Source: Candidatus Sedimenticola endophacoides | Lineage (GTDB): Bacteria; Pseudomonadota; Gammaproteobacteria; Chromatiales; Chromatiaceae | DNA: 64,000 bases | Direction: 5' to 3' | NCBI GenBank assembly: GCA_003062205.1 | Contig: PQCP01000104.1 | Coordinates: 1-64,000, forward strand | Part shown: piece by piece, positions 51,670 to 64,000 of the stretch | Numbering within the stretch: position 1 is the first letter of the stretch | How the letters are laid out: each line of letters starts with the position of its first letter | Translations under genes and position numbers: made by a program | Notes under the pieces: generated by a model | The model's database searches: none | Told to the model about the DNA's origin: nothing | What the model saw: the letters and a program-made list of their open reading frames with translations, nothing else

Positions 51670-52515
51670 TCAATCATCGCCCGCTTGTTTGATATATCCC
51701 GTCATGTTCTTGGCGATACAGATTATATTCGCTATTGCCCCGTCGGGATCAAGGATCGCGGTGCGCGAGAAGAGGATCGGCACCCGCCGCCCCTCGCGGG
51801 TGATGAAGCGCGCCTCGATCTTGCTCAAGGCGCCGGTGCGGATCAGCGCCTCCAGCCAGGTCCCCATGAAGGCGCCGGCCTGTTCGTCCTCCCCCTCCTC
51901 GAAGATGTCTCCGATCTGCATTCCCAGCAGATCTCGCTCGCTGTAGTTGAGCATGCCGCAGGCGGCCGGGTTGGCCTCGACGATACCGCCCCCGGGATTG
52001 AGCACCAGCAGTGCCTCGCCCATGTAGCGGATGATGTTCTCCAGGTGCTGCTTGGCCTGGTCCAGCTCGGCGGTGCGTTCGGCCACCTTCTGTTCGAGTA
52101 CGATATTGAGGTTGCGCTCTTTCTCAATGAGGCGGAAGTAGGTGCTGATCTTGTTGATCAACTGGTTGTCGTCGATCGGCTTCAGCAGGTAGTCCACCGC
52201 GCCCACGTCGTAGCCCTTCTGCTGGAACTCCTGCGCCTTGAAGGCGGCGGTGAGGAAGATGATCGGGATGTCGCGGCTCTTTTTGCGGATCTTGAGCATG
52301 GAGGCGGTCTGGAAGCCATCCATCTCGGGCATCTGTATGTCGAGGATGATCAGGTCGATATCGCCCTCGCGCAGGGCGATGTCCAGCGCCTGCTGGCCCG
52401 AGGTCGCCTCCAGGATCTCCACGTCCATATGCTCGCGGACCAGGGTGCGCAGGGTGAACAGGTTGTGTTCGTGATCGTCGACGATCAGGAGTTTGAAGCC
52501 GCTGTAGCCGGTCAT
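51670..52515 (-). CDS. Response regulator, REC-coiled coil-PAS
   Basis: A 281-residue protein. The receiver has LLIVDDHEHNL, phosphoacceptor Asp in LIILDIQMPEMDG (near 59), and the Lys in DYLLKPIDD. A coiled coil (about 125-160) and a PAS domain follow (LENIIRYMGEALLVLNPGGG). There is no DNA-binding or enzymatic output domain, so it probably works through protein contacts. It starts nine bases after the hybrid kinase. Confidence 0.9.
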   Translation of the reverse strand: MTGYSGFKLLIVDDHEHNLFTLRTLVREHMDVEILEATSGQQALDIALREGDIDLIILDIQMPEMDGFQTASMLKIRKKSRDIPIIFLTAAFKAQEFQQKGYDVGAVDYLLKPIDDNQLINKISTYFRLIEKERNLNIVLEQKVAERTAELDQAKQHLENIIRYMGEALLVLNPGGGIVEANPAACGMLNYSERDLLGMQIGDIFEEGEDEQAGAFMGTWLEALIRTGALSKIEARFITREGRRVPILFSRTAILDPDGAIANIICIAKNMTGYIKQAGDD

Positions 52516-52524
52516 CTTCTCTCG

Positions 52525-54852
52525 CTATGTCTCCCGTGGGGCCAGGTGGCGGGCGATCGCCAGGTGTAGTCGGGCGGGGTCGATGGGCCGGGGGACGAAG
52601 TCGTTCACCCCGGCCACGAGGCAGCCCTCGCGCTCGCTCTCGTCGGCCGATTCGGTGAGCACGACCACCGAGAGTGCGGCATGGCCCCGGGTTGCCCTTA
52701 TGGCCCTGATCGTATCACAGCCGTCGGGCAGCAGCATGCGGGGGGTGGCCAGCAGGATGGAGAACGGTTCCTCCTCCAGCGCCTCGCACGCCTCCTCCCC
52801 GTCGCCGGCGGCGGTCACCTCCAGGCCCCAGCGCTCCAGCAGTGGGGTGAGCTGCAGCAGGAGGCGTACGTCGTCCTCCAGGATCAGGGCGCGATGTCCG
52901 GCAAAGCCGGGTTCCTGCCGGGTTGGGGCGGGCGTGGGTGTGGGCTGTTCCTCCGCGGGGCTGTGCGGTGGGTGCGGGGGGCTGGGGGGGGAGGTGTGGG
53001 GCCGGTAGGCCAGGGGCAACAGCAGAGAGAAGGTGGAGCCGCCCCCGATCTCACTGTTGAGTTCGATGTGTCCGCCGAGCAGGTGGGCCAGTTGCTGGCT
53101 GATGGCCAGCCCCAGGCCGGTGCCTCCATAGCGCCGGTTGGTGGAGCCGTCGCCCTGGCGGAACGCCTCGAAGATATGGCCCTGCTGCTCCTCGGGGATG
53201 CCGATGCCGGTGTCGCGCACGCCGATGCGCAGTTCGCAGTCGCAGGCCGGGGACGGTGCGATCGGCTGCAGGGTGATCACGACCCCGCCCTGGCGGGTGA
53301 ATTTGACCGCGTTGGAGAGAAAGTTCTTGATGATCTGACGCACCTTGCTGAGGTCGGTGGCGATGTTGTGGGGCGCGCGCGGGTCGATCTCCAGCTTCAG
53401 CCACAGCCCCTTGGCCTCGAACTGGGGGTGTACCAGGGTGATCAGCTCTTCGAGCATCGGGGCTACTTCGACCTGCTCGATATCCAGGGTGGTCTTGCGC
53501 GCCTCGATGCGTGACAGGTCCAGGATGTTGTCGATCAGGGTTTGCAGATCGCTACCCGCCTCGTGGATCACGCGCGCCTTTTCAGCCTGGTCTGGATTCA
53601 GGCCGCTGCGTTGATCGGCCAGCAGCTTCGATAGCAGCAGGATCGAGTTGAGCGGGGTGCGCAGCTCGTGGCTGACGTTTGCCAGGAACTGTGATTTGTA
53701 ACGGTTCGACTCCTCCAGTTCCCGGGCGTGAGCGCGCAGGTTGCGGCTGTTTTTGCTGTGCTCCACCGAGAGCTGGGAGAGGTTGTCGCCGAGGCGGCGC
53801 AGCTCCTGGGGGCCGCGCCAGGAGAAGGTCACAGGCTGCTCGGTCTCCAGGGTGCGCTGGATGCCCTCGGTCAGCTCCTTGCCCAGGCGGTCGGCGCGGT
53901 TGGAGAAGAGGCGGGCTGCGAACCAGACGAAGATCACCAGACCGAACACAATGCTCAGCACGCGCACCGTCATGGTGTCGCGGAACTCGGCGATGGGCGA
54001 GGGGTCGACGTGGCGCCCCACCCAGAGGGCACCCGCCTGTTCGGTGCGGAACAGCGGCACCCACATGATTTGCTGTCCATCGCCGCTCCACAGCGCCGGT
54101 GCGTTGCTGGCGAACAGCTCCTTCAGCCCCTGGAATCGATCAAAGGCGCTGTCGCCCCGCGCTTCGCCCGGGTAGCGCAGGAACTCGCCATTGTCCTGCA
54201 CCCACAGGGTGTTGCGGTAGACGCGCGCCATGCCGCCGACATCGATCACGATCATGGCGGTGCCGATGTTGCCGGTGCTGGTCTGGCCCTGGATGGGGCT
54301 GACCAGGCGCAGGGTCATGTAGCGTCTCGGATCCAGGGCGCCTGCCTGCGGATCGAGGCTGATGGAGCTGACCCGGGGGGGGCCGGGCTCTCTGTTCATC
54401 GCCGCCCGCAGCAGCTCGGGCGGCAGGGGTTGCGGGCGCTCGGTGGTCGGTTGCCAGTCGCCGCTGGCGATGTCGCGGTCGAGCCAGAAACGCTCCACGC
54501 CGTCGCGGTCGAAGAACACGATCTGAATGATGTCGAGCTGGTCCTGCATGATCTGGTTGAGCCACTGGGCGTAGCGGGTGCGCGCCAGGTCGATCGCCTC
54601 GGTGGGGCTGGCCCCGTCGCCGATCACCGAGCCCGGCTCCGGCAGCTTGGCGAGCAGCCGCACCATCTCCTCGCGGCTTGCCAGGTGCTGGTCCAGATCG
54701 CGGAAATCGGCCCGCAGGTTTTGCAGGTGGGCCTTGTGGTAGAACAGCTCCATGCGCTCCAGGACCAGCGGCAGGTTGATCACCACGGCGGCGAGCAGCG
54801 GCACCAGGGCGAACAGAAAGGAGAAGATGAAGATATGGGTGCGCAGTTTCAC
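52525..54852 (-). CDS. Hybrid sensor histidine kinase with degenerate receiver
   Basis: About 775 residues: helix at 4-26, a periplasmic sensor of roughly 270 residues, a second helix near 300-318, HAMP-like linker, HisKA domain with FLANVSHELRTPLNSILL, HATPase domain with DTGIGIPEEQQGHIFEAF and GGTGLGLAIS, a Pro-rich linker, and a receiver domain. In the receiver the phosphoacceptor Asp position reads Thr (LLATPRM) and the conserved Lys is Arg (DFVPRPID), so it probably cannot be phosphorylated. The GTG at 54852 has AAGGA well placed; an ATG at 54882 would add ten residues. Confidence 0.88.
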   Translation of the reverse strand: MKLRTHIFIFSFLFALVPLLAAVVINLPLVLERMELFYHKAHLQNLRADFRDLDQHLASREEMVRLLAKLPEPGSVIGDGASPTEAIDLARTRYAQWLNQIMQDQLDIIQIVFFDRDGVERFWLDRDIASGDWQPTTERPQPLPPELLRAAMNREPGPPRVSSISLDPQAGALDPRRYMTLRLVSPIQGQTSTGNIGTAMIVIDVGGMARVYRNTLWVQDNGEFLRYPGEARGDSAFDRFQGLKELFASNAPALWSGDGQQIMWVPLFRTEQAGALWVGRHVDPSPIAEFRDTMTVRVLSIVFGLVIFVWFAARLFSNRADRLGKELTEGIQRTLETEQPVTFSWRGPQELRRLGDNLSQLSVEHSKNSRNLRAHARELEESNRYKSQFLANVSHELRTPLNSILLLSKLLADQRSGLNPDQAEKARVIHEAGSDLQTLIDNILDLSRIEARKTTLDIEQVEVAPMLEELITLVHPQFEAKGLWLKLEIDPRAPHNIATDLSKVRQIIKNFLSNAVKFTRQGGVVITLQPIAPSPACDCELRIGVRDTGIGIPEEQQGHIFEAFRQGDGSTNRRYGGTGLGLAISQQLAHLLGGHIELNSEIGGGSTFSLLLPLAYRPHTSPPSPPHPPHSPAEEQPTPTPAPTRQEPGFAGHRALILEDDVRLLLQLTPLLERWGLEVTAAGDGEEACEALEEEPFSILLATPRMLLPDGCDTIRAIRATRGHAALSVVVLTESADESEREGCLVAGVNDFVPRPIDPARLHLAIARHLAPRET

Positions 54853-54959
54853 GGAGGTGTCCTTCAGACGGTCGCACCACATTACCCCAAAGCGCTCGGC
54901 ATGGAAAATGTCCGGAGAGGGTGTGAGGCGTGAGGATCTCGTCGCGCTGTAGGGAGCGG

Positions 54960-56051
54960 TCAGGAATGCGCGATTTGGTTGCGGCCGCGGTTCTTCGCCT
55001 GGTAGAGGAGTTGGTCGGCCTGTTCAACGAGTGCCGCCGGGGCCTGTTTCATGTCCGGCACCCGGGTGGCGACGCCGGCGCTGACGGTGATGTTGGGCGC
55101 GACGGAGGAGTGCCCGTGGGGGATCAGCAGGTGGGCAACCGACGTGCGGCAAATCCTGGCCAGCTCGATCGCCTTTTCGGCCGGTTCGCCGGAGAGCAGG
55201 AAGGTGAACTCCTCCCCGCCGTAGCGGGCGAAAAAATCACCGGACCGGTTGGCCCACGCGTTCAGTGCCCGGGCTACCCGTTTCAGGCATTCGTCCCCTT
55301 TTATGTGTCCGTGGTGATCGTTGTAGGCCTTGAAGAAGTCGATATCGAACAGGATCAGGGAGATCGGCCGCCGTTTTCTCTTGCAGCGGTTCCACTCCCG
55401 CTCCAGCACCTCGTCAAACGCCCTGCGGTTGGCCACCCCGGTCAGGGGGTCCTGATGGGAGAGTCGATCCAGTTCGGCGATCAGTGCCTGCTCACGCCGG
55501 TCCTGGCGGGCCTTCTCGATCAGCAGGCCGTAGGTGGATACGAAGGGTTCGAGGAACTCGGCGACGGCCGCCTGGTAGCCGCCCCGGCGATTGGCCAGCC
55601 CCATGACGCCGACCACTCTGCCGGCCACCCCCTTGATCGGCAGGCCGAGGAATGACTGGAGCGGCGGATGTCCCTCCGCCTTGGGGTAGCCGCCGCGCCG
55701 TGGGTCGGTGTCCGGGTCGTTGGCGATCACCGGCTCGCCGCTGGTGATGGCGGCGCCCCAGAGGCTGTTGAAATTGAAGAAGTCGAGTCCCCGCTCCCGA
55801 TTTTGATCGTGGAATTCCCGCAACTCGTCGGTCCAGGCGACATTGCTGATTATGTGTGAACGGATGAATGGCGTCCCGTCCTCCTGGTGCATCAGTTCGC
55901 AGATGAAACCGAATTCACTCTGGGAGAGATAGAGCAGTTCGGTCAGGGCGCTTTCGCACCAGCCATAGCGGATGCCGGAGTGCAGAAACTCCAGTTGCAT
56001 CACCCGGATCGCTTCCAGGAGTCGGTTTTCCAGCGCGGGAGTCTGTCGCAT
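54960..56051 (-). CDS. GAF-GGDEF diguanylate cyclase
   Basis: A 363-residue protein: a GAF domain (about 25-180, with SFLGLPIKGVAGRVVGVMGLANR) and a GGDEF domain with the catalytic RYGGEEF and an intact inhibitory RxxD (RSGD, five residues before). It should make cyclic-di-GMP in the cytoplasm, controlled by the GAF ligand and by product inhibition. Same strand and close to the kinase genes. Confidence 0.92.
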   Translation of the reverse strand: MRQTPALENRLLEAIRVMQLEFLHSGIRYGWCESALTELLYLSQSEFGFICELMHQEDGTPFIRSHIISNVAWTDELREFHDQNRERGLDFFNFNSLWGAAITSGEPVIANDPDTDPRRGGYPKAEGHPPLQSFLGLPIKGVAGRVVGVMGLANRRGGYQAAVAEFLEPFVSTYGLLIEKARQDRREQALIAELDRLSHQDPLTGVANRRAFDEVLEREWNRCKRKRRPISLILFDIDFFKAYNDHHGHIKGDECLKRVARALNAWANRSGDFFARYGGEEFTFLLSGEPAEKAIELARICRTSVAHLLIPHGHSSVAPNITVSAGVATRVPDMKQAPAALVEQADQLLYQAKNRGRNQIAHS

Positions 56052-56201
56052 GGCCGCTGCCCTTGTCGCCTTGGTCCGGGGGCTTGCGCGTGCGTTTCAT
56101 GGCGGTTTCACCCCCTGCTGTAAACATATCAGGTTGATTGCCCGGATGGGAAGCGTGCCGCGGGTGGGTGTCCGGTAGGTGGTGCGGGTTAGAATGGGGA
56201 C

Positions 56202-56921
56202 ATGGAGCCGCTGCAGATTCTCTATCGAGACGAAAATTATGTCGCCGTGCATAAGCCGGCGGGGCTGTTGGTGCACCGTTCGTGGCTGGCCGGACGGGAG
56301 GAGGGGCAGCGCTTCGCCCTGCAGATGACGCGCGATCAGCTGGGGCGCTGGGTCTATCCGGTGCACCGGCTGGACCGCCCCACCTCCGGGGTGCTGGTCT
56401 TCGGGTTCAGCTCCGGGGCGGCGCGCCGCCTGGTGCGGGAGTTCGAACAGCGGCGGATCGAGAAGCGCTACCTGGCGGTGGTGCGGGGCTACGCCGAGGC
56501 GCGGGGTGAGATCGACTATCCGCTGCTGGCGGAGGATGGGGTCGCGCCCCAGCGGGCGGTTACCGGCTATCGCCGTCTGGCCACGGTGGAGCTGGAGGTG
56601 GCGGTGGGACGCTACGCCACGGCCCGCTACTCCCTGCTGGAGGTGTTCCCGCGAACCGGACGGATGCGTCAGATCCGCAAGCACATGAAGCACATCTTCC
56701 ACCCCATCGTGGGCGATACCTCTCATGGGGATGGACGGCACAACCGGATGTTCCGCGAGCGTTTCGATTGCCGGAGGCTGCTGTTGCAGGCCAATCGTCT
56801 GGGGTTCCGGCACCCCTACGAGGGTGGGGAGGTGCGCATCGGTGCGGGTGCGGATCCGGAGCTGGCGCGCCTGTTCGCGCAGCTCGGCTGGTCGCGTTGG
56901 CTGGAGGCTACAGGGTCCTGA
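56202..56921 (+). CDS. truC: tRNA pseudouridine65 synthase-like RluA-family enzyme
   Basis: A 239-residue RluA-family pseudouridine synthase. The catalytic Asp is in HRLDRPTSG; ILYRDENYVAVHKPAGLLVH and GDTSHGDGRHNRMFRE are the hallmarks of TruC, which modifies U65 of tRNA. The last 14 bases overlap the convergent bcp gene. Confidence 0.92.
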   Translation: MEPLQILYRDENYVAVHKPAGLLVHRSWLAGREEGQRFALQMTRDQLGRWVYPVHRLDRPTSGVLVFGFSSGAARRLVREFEQRRIEKRYLAVVRGYAEARGEIDYPLLAEDGVAPQRAVTGYRRLATVELEVAVGRYATARYSLLEVFPRTGRMRQIRKHMKHIFHPIVGDTSHGDGRHNRMFRERFDCRRLLLQANRLGFRHPYEGGEVRIGAGADPELARLFAQLGWSRWLEATGS

Positions 56922-57372
56922 CCAGATCCAGTACCGCCTGGGCGTGTCCCTTGGGCTTGACGTTGTAGAGGGCGTGGCGCACGGTGCCGGCGCGGTCGAT
57001 GATGAAGGTGGAGCGGACGATGCCCATGCGTTTCTCACCGTGGGCCTCGCGCTCCTGCCAGACGCCGTAGTCCTGGCACACCGTGCCGTCGATGTCGGCC
57101 AGCAGGCGGATGGTCAGGCCGTGTTTGTCACGGAAGGCGCCGTGACTCAGGCAGTTGTCCATGCTGATGCCGATGATCTCGGTGCCGGTCGCCTCGAACT
57201 CCTCGCTCAGGTCGGAGAAGTCGATTGCCTCCATGGTGCAGCCCGGGGTGTCGTCCTTGGGGTAGAAGTAGATCACCAGATTGCGTCGGCCGATGAAATC
57301 CGAGAGCTGCGTCAGCTCCAGATCGGCGCCGGGCAGTTCGAAGCCGGGGGCCTTGTCACCGGTTGCAAGCAT
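56908..57372 (-). CDS. bcp: Bcp-type thioredoxin-dependent peroxiredoxin
   Basis: A 154-residue peroxiredoxin reducing hydroperoxides. The motif YFYPKDDTPGCTMEA holds the peroxidatic Cys; the Cys five residues later found in many Bcp proteins is absent here, so another Cys (DNCLSH or TVCQDYG) or a partner thiol may resolve. GGAGGGG directly precedes the ATG. Convergent with truC. Confidence 0.93.
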   Translation of the reverse strand: MLATGDKAPGFELPGADLELTQLSDFIGRRNLVIYFYPKDDTPGCTMEAIDFSDLSEEFEATGTEIIGISMDNCLSHGAFRDKHGLTIRLLADIDGTVCQDYGVWQEREAHGEKRMGIVRSTFIIDRAGTVRHALYNVKPKGHAQAVLDLVRTL

Positions 57373-57532
57373 CTCTCCCCTCCAGTACGAATGCGGATCG
57401 GTTATTGTGGTCTGTGTGGGGAGACTGTATTGGCGAATTCGGGGCGCGTCAATATGGCCGCGCGGGTCTCCGCGGGTGTCCACGGGTGGGGCGCTCCAGA
57501 CACCCCACCGCGCGGCGGCGCACCCGCGTCCT

Positions 57533-61234
<3,702 letters not shown>

Positions 61235-61308
61235 GGTTTCTCTGGTTCCGTGGATGTGAATCGGGAGCGGCCCGTGATTATAGAGCCAGGAGGGTGGGCG
61301 GGGAAATG

Positions 61309-61941
61309 CTAGCCGGGTCGGCGCACCCGGCGCGGGGCGGCCCTGGGCACATGGGTGCGCGGTTCACCGCCGTGCTGGCGGGTGTACTCGTACATGACGA
61401 TGGAGGCGGCGACGCTCACGTTGAGGCTCTCGACCCGGCCATACTGGGGGATGCTCAGTTTGCGGATCCCGGGATAGTCGCCGGGATCGAAGCTCAGGCC
61501 GCGCTCCTCGTGGCCGAAGATGAAGGCGCACTTGCGCGGGAAGCGCACCCCGGTCAAATGCTCCCCCTGGTCCGCCTCCAGGGTGTAGAGGGTGTAGCCC
61601 TCCCGCGTCAGCGCGTCGTAACTCTGGGCGAACTCGTCGTGGAAGCGGGCCGGGACACTCTTCAACCCCCCCTTGGCGGCGGTCGGGTCGAAGGGGCCGA
61701 TGTTGATCAGGTGAACCGCGGCGGCGCCGAACGCATCGGCGCTGCGGAAGATCTTCGGTACGTTGTATCCCGCCTTGAGGTGGTCCAGGACGATCACGAA
61801 GGGGTGGGCCCCCGGCTGCGCCAGCAGATTGCGCCGGCGGTGCTTCTCATAGCGCCGCAGGGCCTGATTCCGATCAAATTTCCGCGATTTTCTCAGGGGC
61901 ATGGGAGGGTTTTCCGCCAATCGGGGTGCCGAACGTGGCAT
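61309..61941 (-). CDS. TrmH/SpoU-family RNA methyltransferase
   Basis: About 210 residues. SPOUT motifs are present: [31 protein letters not shown] and [21 protein letters not shown]. It methylates an RNA ribose using S-adenosylmethionine; the target (tRNA Gm18 or other) is not determined. The start is uncertain: ATG at 61941 or 61944 has GGAAAGG upstream, while ATG at 61902 gives a shorter Lys/Arg-rich N-terminus. The C-terminus is a basic tail. Confidence 0.88.
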   Translation of the reverse strand: MPRSAPRLAENPPMPLRKSRKFDRNQALRRYEKHRRRNLLAQPGAHPFVIVLDHLKAGYNVPKIFRSADAFGAAAVHLINIGPFDPTAAKGGLKSVPARFHDEFAQSYDALTREGYTLYTLEADQGEHLTGVRFPRKCAFIFGHEERGLSFDPGDYPGIRKLSIPQYGRVESLNVSVAASIVMYEYTRQHGGEPRTHVPRAAPRRVRRPG

Positions 61942-62031
61942 CATAGGGCCTTTCCGTGGTCTGGGAAACAGGCTGAATCCATGACTGGGTTGGGGAAATA
62001 GACGATCACAGCAAGCGAAGAGGAGCAGCAG

Positions 62032-62463
62032 ATGACCCAAGCAAAGATGGGCGACACCGTTAAGGTTCACTACACCGGTACCTTCGACGACGGCACCCAG
62101 TTCGACTCTTCCCAGGGCAGCGAGCCGCTGGAGGTGACCCTGGGCCAGGGGCAGGTGATTCCCGGGTTCGAGGCGGCTCTGGAGGGGATGACGGCGGGAG
62201 AGACCAAGAGCGTCCACATCCCCGCCGAGATGGCCTACGGCGAGTACTCTCCGGAGATGGTGCAGGAGGTGGAGCGCACGGCGATCCCGGAGGAGATCGA
62301 ACTGTCGCTGGGGATCCAGTTGCAGGCCCACGCCCCCGACGGAACCCCCTTCATGCTGGTGGTCACCGGACTCAACGACGAGACCGTGACCCTGGATGCG
62401 AACCACCCGCTGGCCGGCAAGGCCCTCAACTTCGCCCTGGAGATGGTCGCCATCAACGCCTGA
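62032..62463 (+). CDS. FKBP-type peptidyl-prolyl isomerase, SlyD-like
   Basis: A 143-residue isomerase and chaperone. VKVHYTGTFDDGTQFDSS and GQVIPGFEAALEGMTAGE form the FKBP part, with an insert-in-flap domain between as in SlyD. It lacks the His/Cys-rich metal tail of E. coli SlyD. AGGAG lies nine bases before the ATG. Cytoplasmic. Confidence 0.92.
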   Translation: MTQAKMGDTVKVHYTGTFDDGTQFDSSQGSEPLEVTLGQGQVIPGFEAALEGMTAGETKSVHIPAEMAYGEYSPEMVQEVERTAIPEEIELSLGIQLQAHAPDGTPFMLVVTGLNDETVTLDANHPLAGKALNFALEMVAINA

Positions 62464-62482
62464 TGCGCTGCCGGGGCAGGCC

Positions 62483-63640
62483 ATGATCACGCCCGACTAC
62501 CAAGGCGGCGGCATCACCAACCTGATGGCCTCGGTCGCGCAGGGACTGGGGGGGCGCCCGAGCGGCTACCCGCCGGCGCCCCTGGTCGACCCGGCGGCCC
62601 TGGCGGGGGCCGCCAATGTCCTGTTGCTGGTGATCGACGGTCTGGGGTACGACTACCTTCAGCGCCATGGCGCGGGCGGCTTCCTGCAGAGCAACTGCCA
62701 GGGGCGCCTGACCTCGGTCTGCCCCTCCACCACCGCCAGCGCCATCCCCACCTTCCTGTTCGGCGTCCCGCCCCAGCAGCACGGCTTCACCGGCTGGTTC
62801 GGCTACTACCGGGAACTCGGCAGCGTGCTGGCGGTGCTGCCGTTTCGACCGCGCCACGGCGGGGCTCCGCTCGGGACTCAGGAGATCAGTCCGCGCGCGC
62901 TGTGCGGTCGGGAGCCGCTCAGCGAGTCGCTCGCCGTGCCCTCGCTGGCGGTGATGCCGGAGTGGATCGCCGACTCCGATTTCAACCGGGCCTTTCAGGG
63001 CCCGGCCCGGCTCGCCCGCTACCGCGACATGGAGACCTTTTTCGACTGCTGCGCCGCCGGGTTGCGGGGCGGGGGGCGGCACTATGTATACGCCTACTGG
63101 CCCGAGTTCGACGCCCTGGCCCATGAATTCGGGGTCGCCAGTCCCCAGGTGGCCGAGCACCTCGCGCGGCTGGAGGCCGGTCTGGAGCGGCTGCAACGCC
63201 GGATCGCGGGCAGCGACACCCTGGTGCTGGTCACCGCCGATCATGGCATGATCGACTCGCCCCCGGAGCGCACCATCCTGTTGGGGCAGCACCCGGTGCT
63301 GGCCGACAGCCTGGTGCTGCCGCTGTGCGGCGAGCCGCGCTTCGCCTACGCCTATTTGCGAAGTGGCCGCGAGCAGGCGTTTCGGGAGTACATCACCGGC
63401 GAGCTCGCCCACGCCATCGACCTGCACCCCTCGGGCCGCCTGCTGGAGCAGGGGTGGTTCGGCAGCGGCCCGCCCCACCCGCGCCTGCACCAGCGCATCG
63501 GCGACTATGCGCTGGTGCTGCGCGACAACTACAAAATCAAGGATTTCATCCTGGGTGAACATCCGCACCTGCACATCGGGGTGCACGGCGGTGTCTCGCA
63601 GGCGGAGATGTACGTGCCGCTGATCCGCTGGGAGAGTTGA
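62483..63640 (+). CDS. Alkaline phosphatase superfamily hydrolase (nucleotide pyrophosphatase/phosphodiesterase type)
   Basis: A 385-residue protein. The metal site Asp is in LLLVIDGLGYDYL; the nucleophile Thr lies in CPSTTASAIPTFLFG; further metal ligands are in EFDALAHEFG, TADHGM and GVHGG. There is no signal peptide, so a cytoplasmic substrate is likely. The substrate is unknown (phosphodiester or phosphonate). Starts 20 bases after the isomerase gene. Confidence 0.85.
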   Translation: MITPDYQGGGITNLMASVAQGLGGRPSGYPPAPLVDPAALAGAANVLLLVIDGLGYDYLQRHGAGGFLQSNCQGRLTSVCPSTTASAIPTFLFGVPPQQHGFTGWFGYYRELGSVLAVLPFRPRHGGAPLGTQEISPRALCGREPLSESLAVPSLAVMPEWIADSDFNRAFQGPARLARYRDMETFFDCCAAGLRGGGRHYVYAYWPEFDALAHEFGVASPQVAEHLARLEAGLERLQRRIAGSDTLVLVTADHGMIDSPPERTILLGQHPVLADSLVLPLCGEPRFAYAYLRSGREQAFREYITGELAHAIDLHPSGRLLEQGWFGSGPPHPRLHQRIGDYALVLRDNYKIKDFILGEHPHLHIGVHGGVSQAEMYVPLIRWES

Positions 63641-63735
63641 GCGCCCGCTCCCCGCGGCTACTCCGGGCGCTTCGTGTGAGATACACTGAACCCTTGAGGG
63701 GTCCTTCGCCCTGGAACTGAAGTGAGAGCGTTACC

Positions 63736-64000
63736 GTGAAGCTGAAAAATATCCTGCTGCTGCTGATCCTGGCCGGCGCCACCGTCTATGGCGGCATCAA
63801 GGGGTATATCCATCACCAGGCCGGGGCCCGTTTGGATGAGTTGGTGCGCATCGCCGCGCCCTTCGTGCGGATCGAATACGACGGCATCAGCAGTCGCCTG
63901 GAGGGGGTTCTGGCGGTCGACGGGGTGCGCCTCTCGCCCACCGACGGTTATGATCTGGTCACCCTGCGCCGGGTGGAGATCGAGGGCGACGGGCTTGGCT
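63736..64000 (+). CDS. N-terminal part of a membrane-anchored protein, cut by window edge
   Basis: From a GTG at 63736, 88 codons remain open to the end. One hydrophobic helix (about 5-20, NILLLLILAGATVYGGI) is followed by RIEYDGISSRLEGVLAVDGVRLSP, suggesting a periplasmic beta-rich domain of the AsmA/DUF945 kind. The full length is not seen and the family is uncertain. Confidence 0.6.
   Translation, partial: MKLKNILLLLILAGATVYGGIKGYIHHQAGARLDELVRIAAPFVRIEYDGISSRLEGVLAVDGVRLSPTDGYDLVTLRRVEIEGDGLG

Noticed and set aside
61235..61308. Cobalamin riboswitch before metH
   Set aside because: The gap to the upstream gene is only 74 bases, too short for the aptamer, and no B12-box-like sequence was seen.

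Overview
The window is GC-rich, densely coded DNA of a gammaproteobacterium. Evidence: a PilMNOPQ-AroKB-DamX-GltBD-HemE run in the usual gammaproteobacterial order, a divergent PBP1A gene next to pilM, and SlyX, ZapE, HtpX, TruC and MetH of proteobacterial type. The autotrophy-like gene set on the left (ferredoxin-dependent 2-oxoglutarate oxidoreductase, soluble fumarate reductase, malate dehydrogenase, Rnf) suggests a chemolithoautotroph resembling sulfur-oxidising symbionts of the Sedimenticola/tubeworm-symbiont type. That placement is inference; no 16S rRNA or marker search was possible.

1-20.6 kb: one continuous minus-strand gene train, mdh - frdB - frdA - nuoF-like - korA - korB - 833-residue protein - rnfB - 1504-residue protein - rnfC - rnfD - rnfG - rnfE - rnfA - small Cys protein. 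Most junctions overlap or have short gaps. Read as pathway: malate dehydrogenase and a soluble, probably NADH-linked fumarate reductase take oxaloacetate towards succinate; Rnf uses the ion gradient to reduce ferredoxin from NADH; KorAB uses ferredoxin to carboxylate succinyl-CoA to 2-oxoglutarate. This is the reductive arm of the rTCA cycle in one transcription unit, although the reverse direction is also possible. The two large proteins are the most unusual part: both look like relatives of pyruvate:ferredoxin oxidoreductase that lost the thiamine site, they are paralogous to each other over their C-terminal halves, and both carry Fe-S clusters. They could wire KorAB to Rnf.

20.6-42.3 kb: core genes. 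A conserved hypothetical gene and PBP1A read left; the type IV pilus operon pilMNOPQ (pilQ broken by a 77-bp palindrome), aroK, aroB, an AAA-SPOR protein, gltB, gltD, hemE, a beta-hydroxyacid dehydrogenase and a frameshifted EamA transporter read right.

42.3-56 kb: signalling and accessory region. A lipoprotein sugar-binding-type protein with a CACHE-like/PAS/GGDEF/EAL protein, an unknown 363-residue protein, a small Cys protein, HtpX, SlyX, ZapE, an ArsR regulator, a REC-PAS response regulator, a hybrid histidine kinase with a degenerate receiver, and a GAF-GGDEF cyclase.

56-64 kb: housekeeping genes truC, bcp, metH, a TrmH-family methyltransferase, an FKBP-type isomerase, an alkaline-phosphatase-superfamily hydrolase and the 5' end of a membrane-anchored protein cut by the window edge.

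Across the window lies an apparently identical 300-bp repeat (three full copies, one cut by the left edge), always in the same orientation relative to the neighbouring gene, plus the 77-bp derivative in pilQ. No tRNA, rRNA, CRISPR array or transposase gene was seen.
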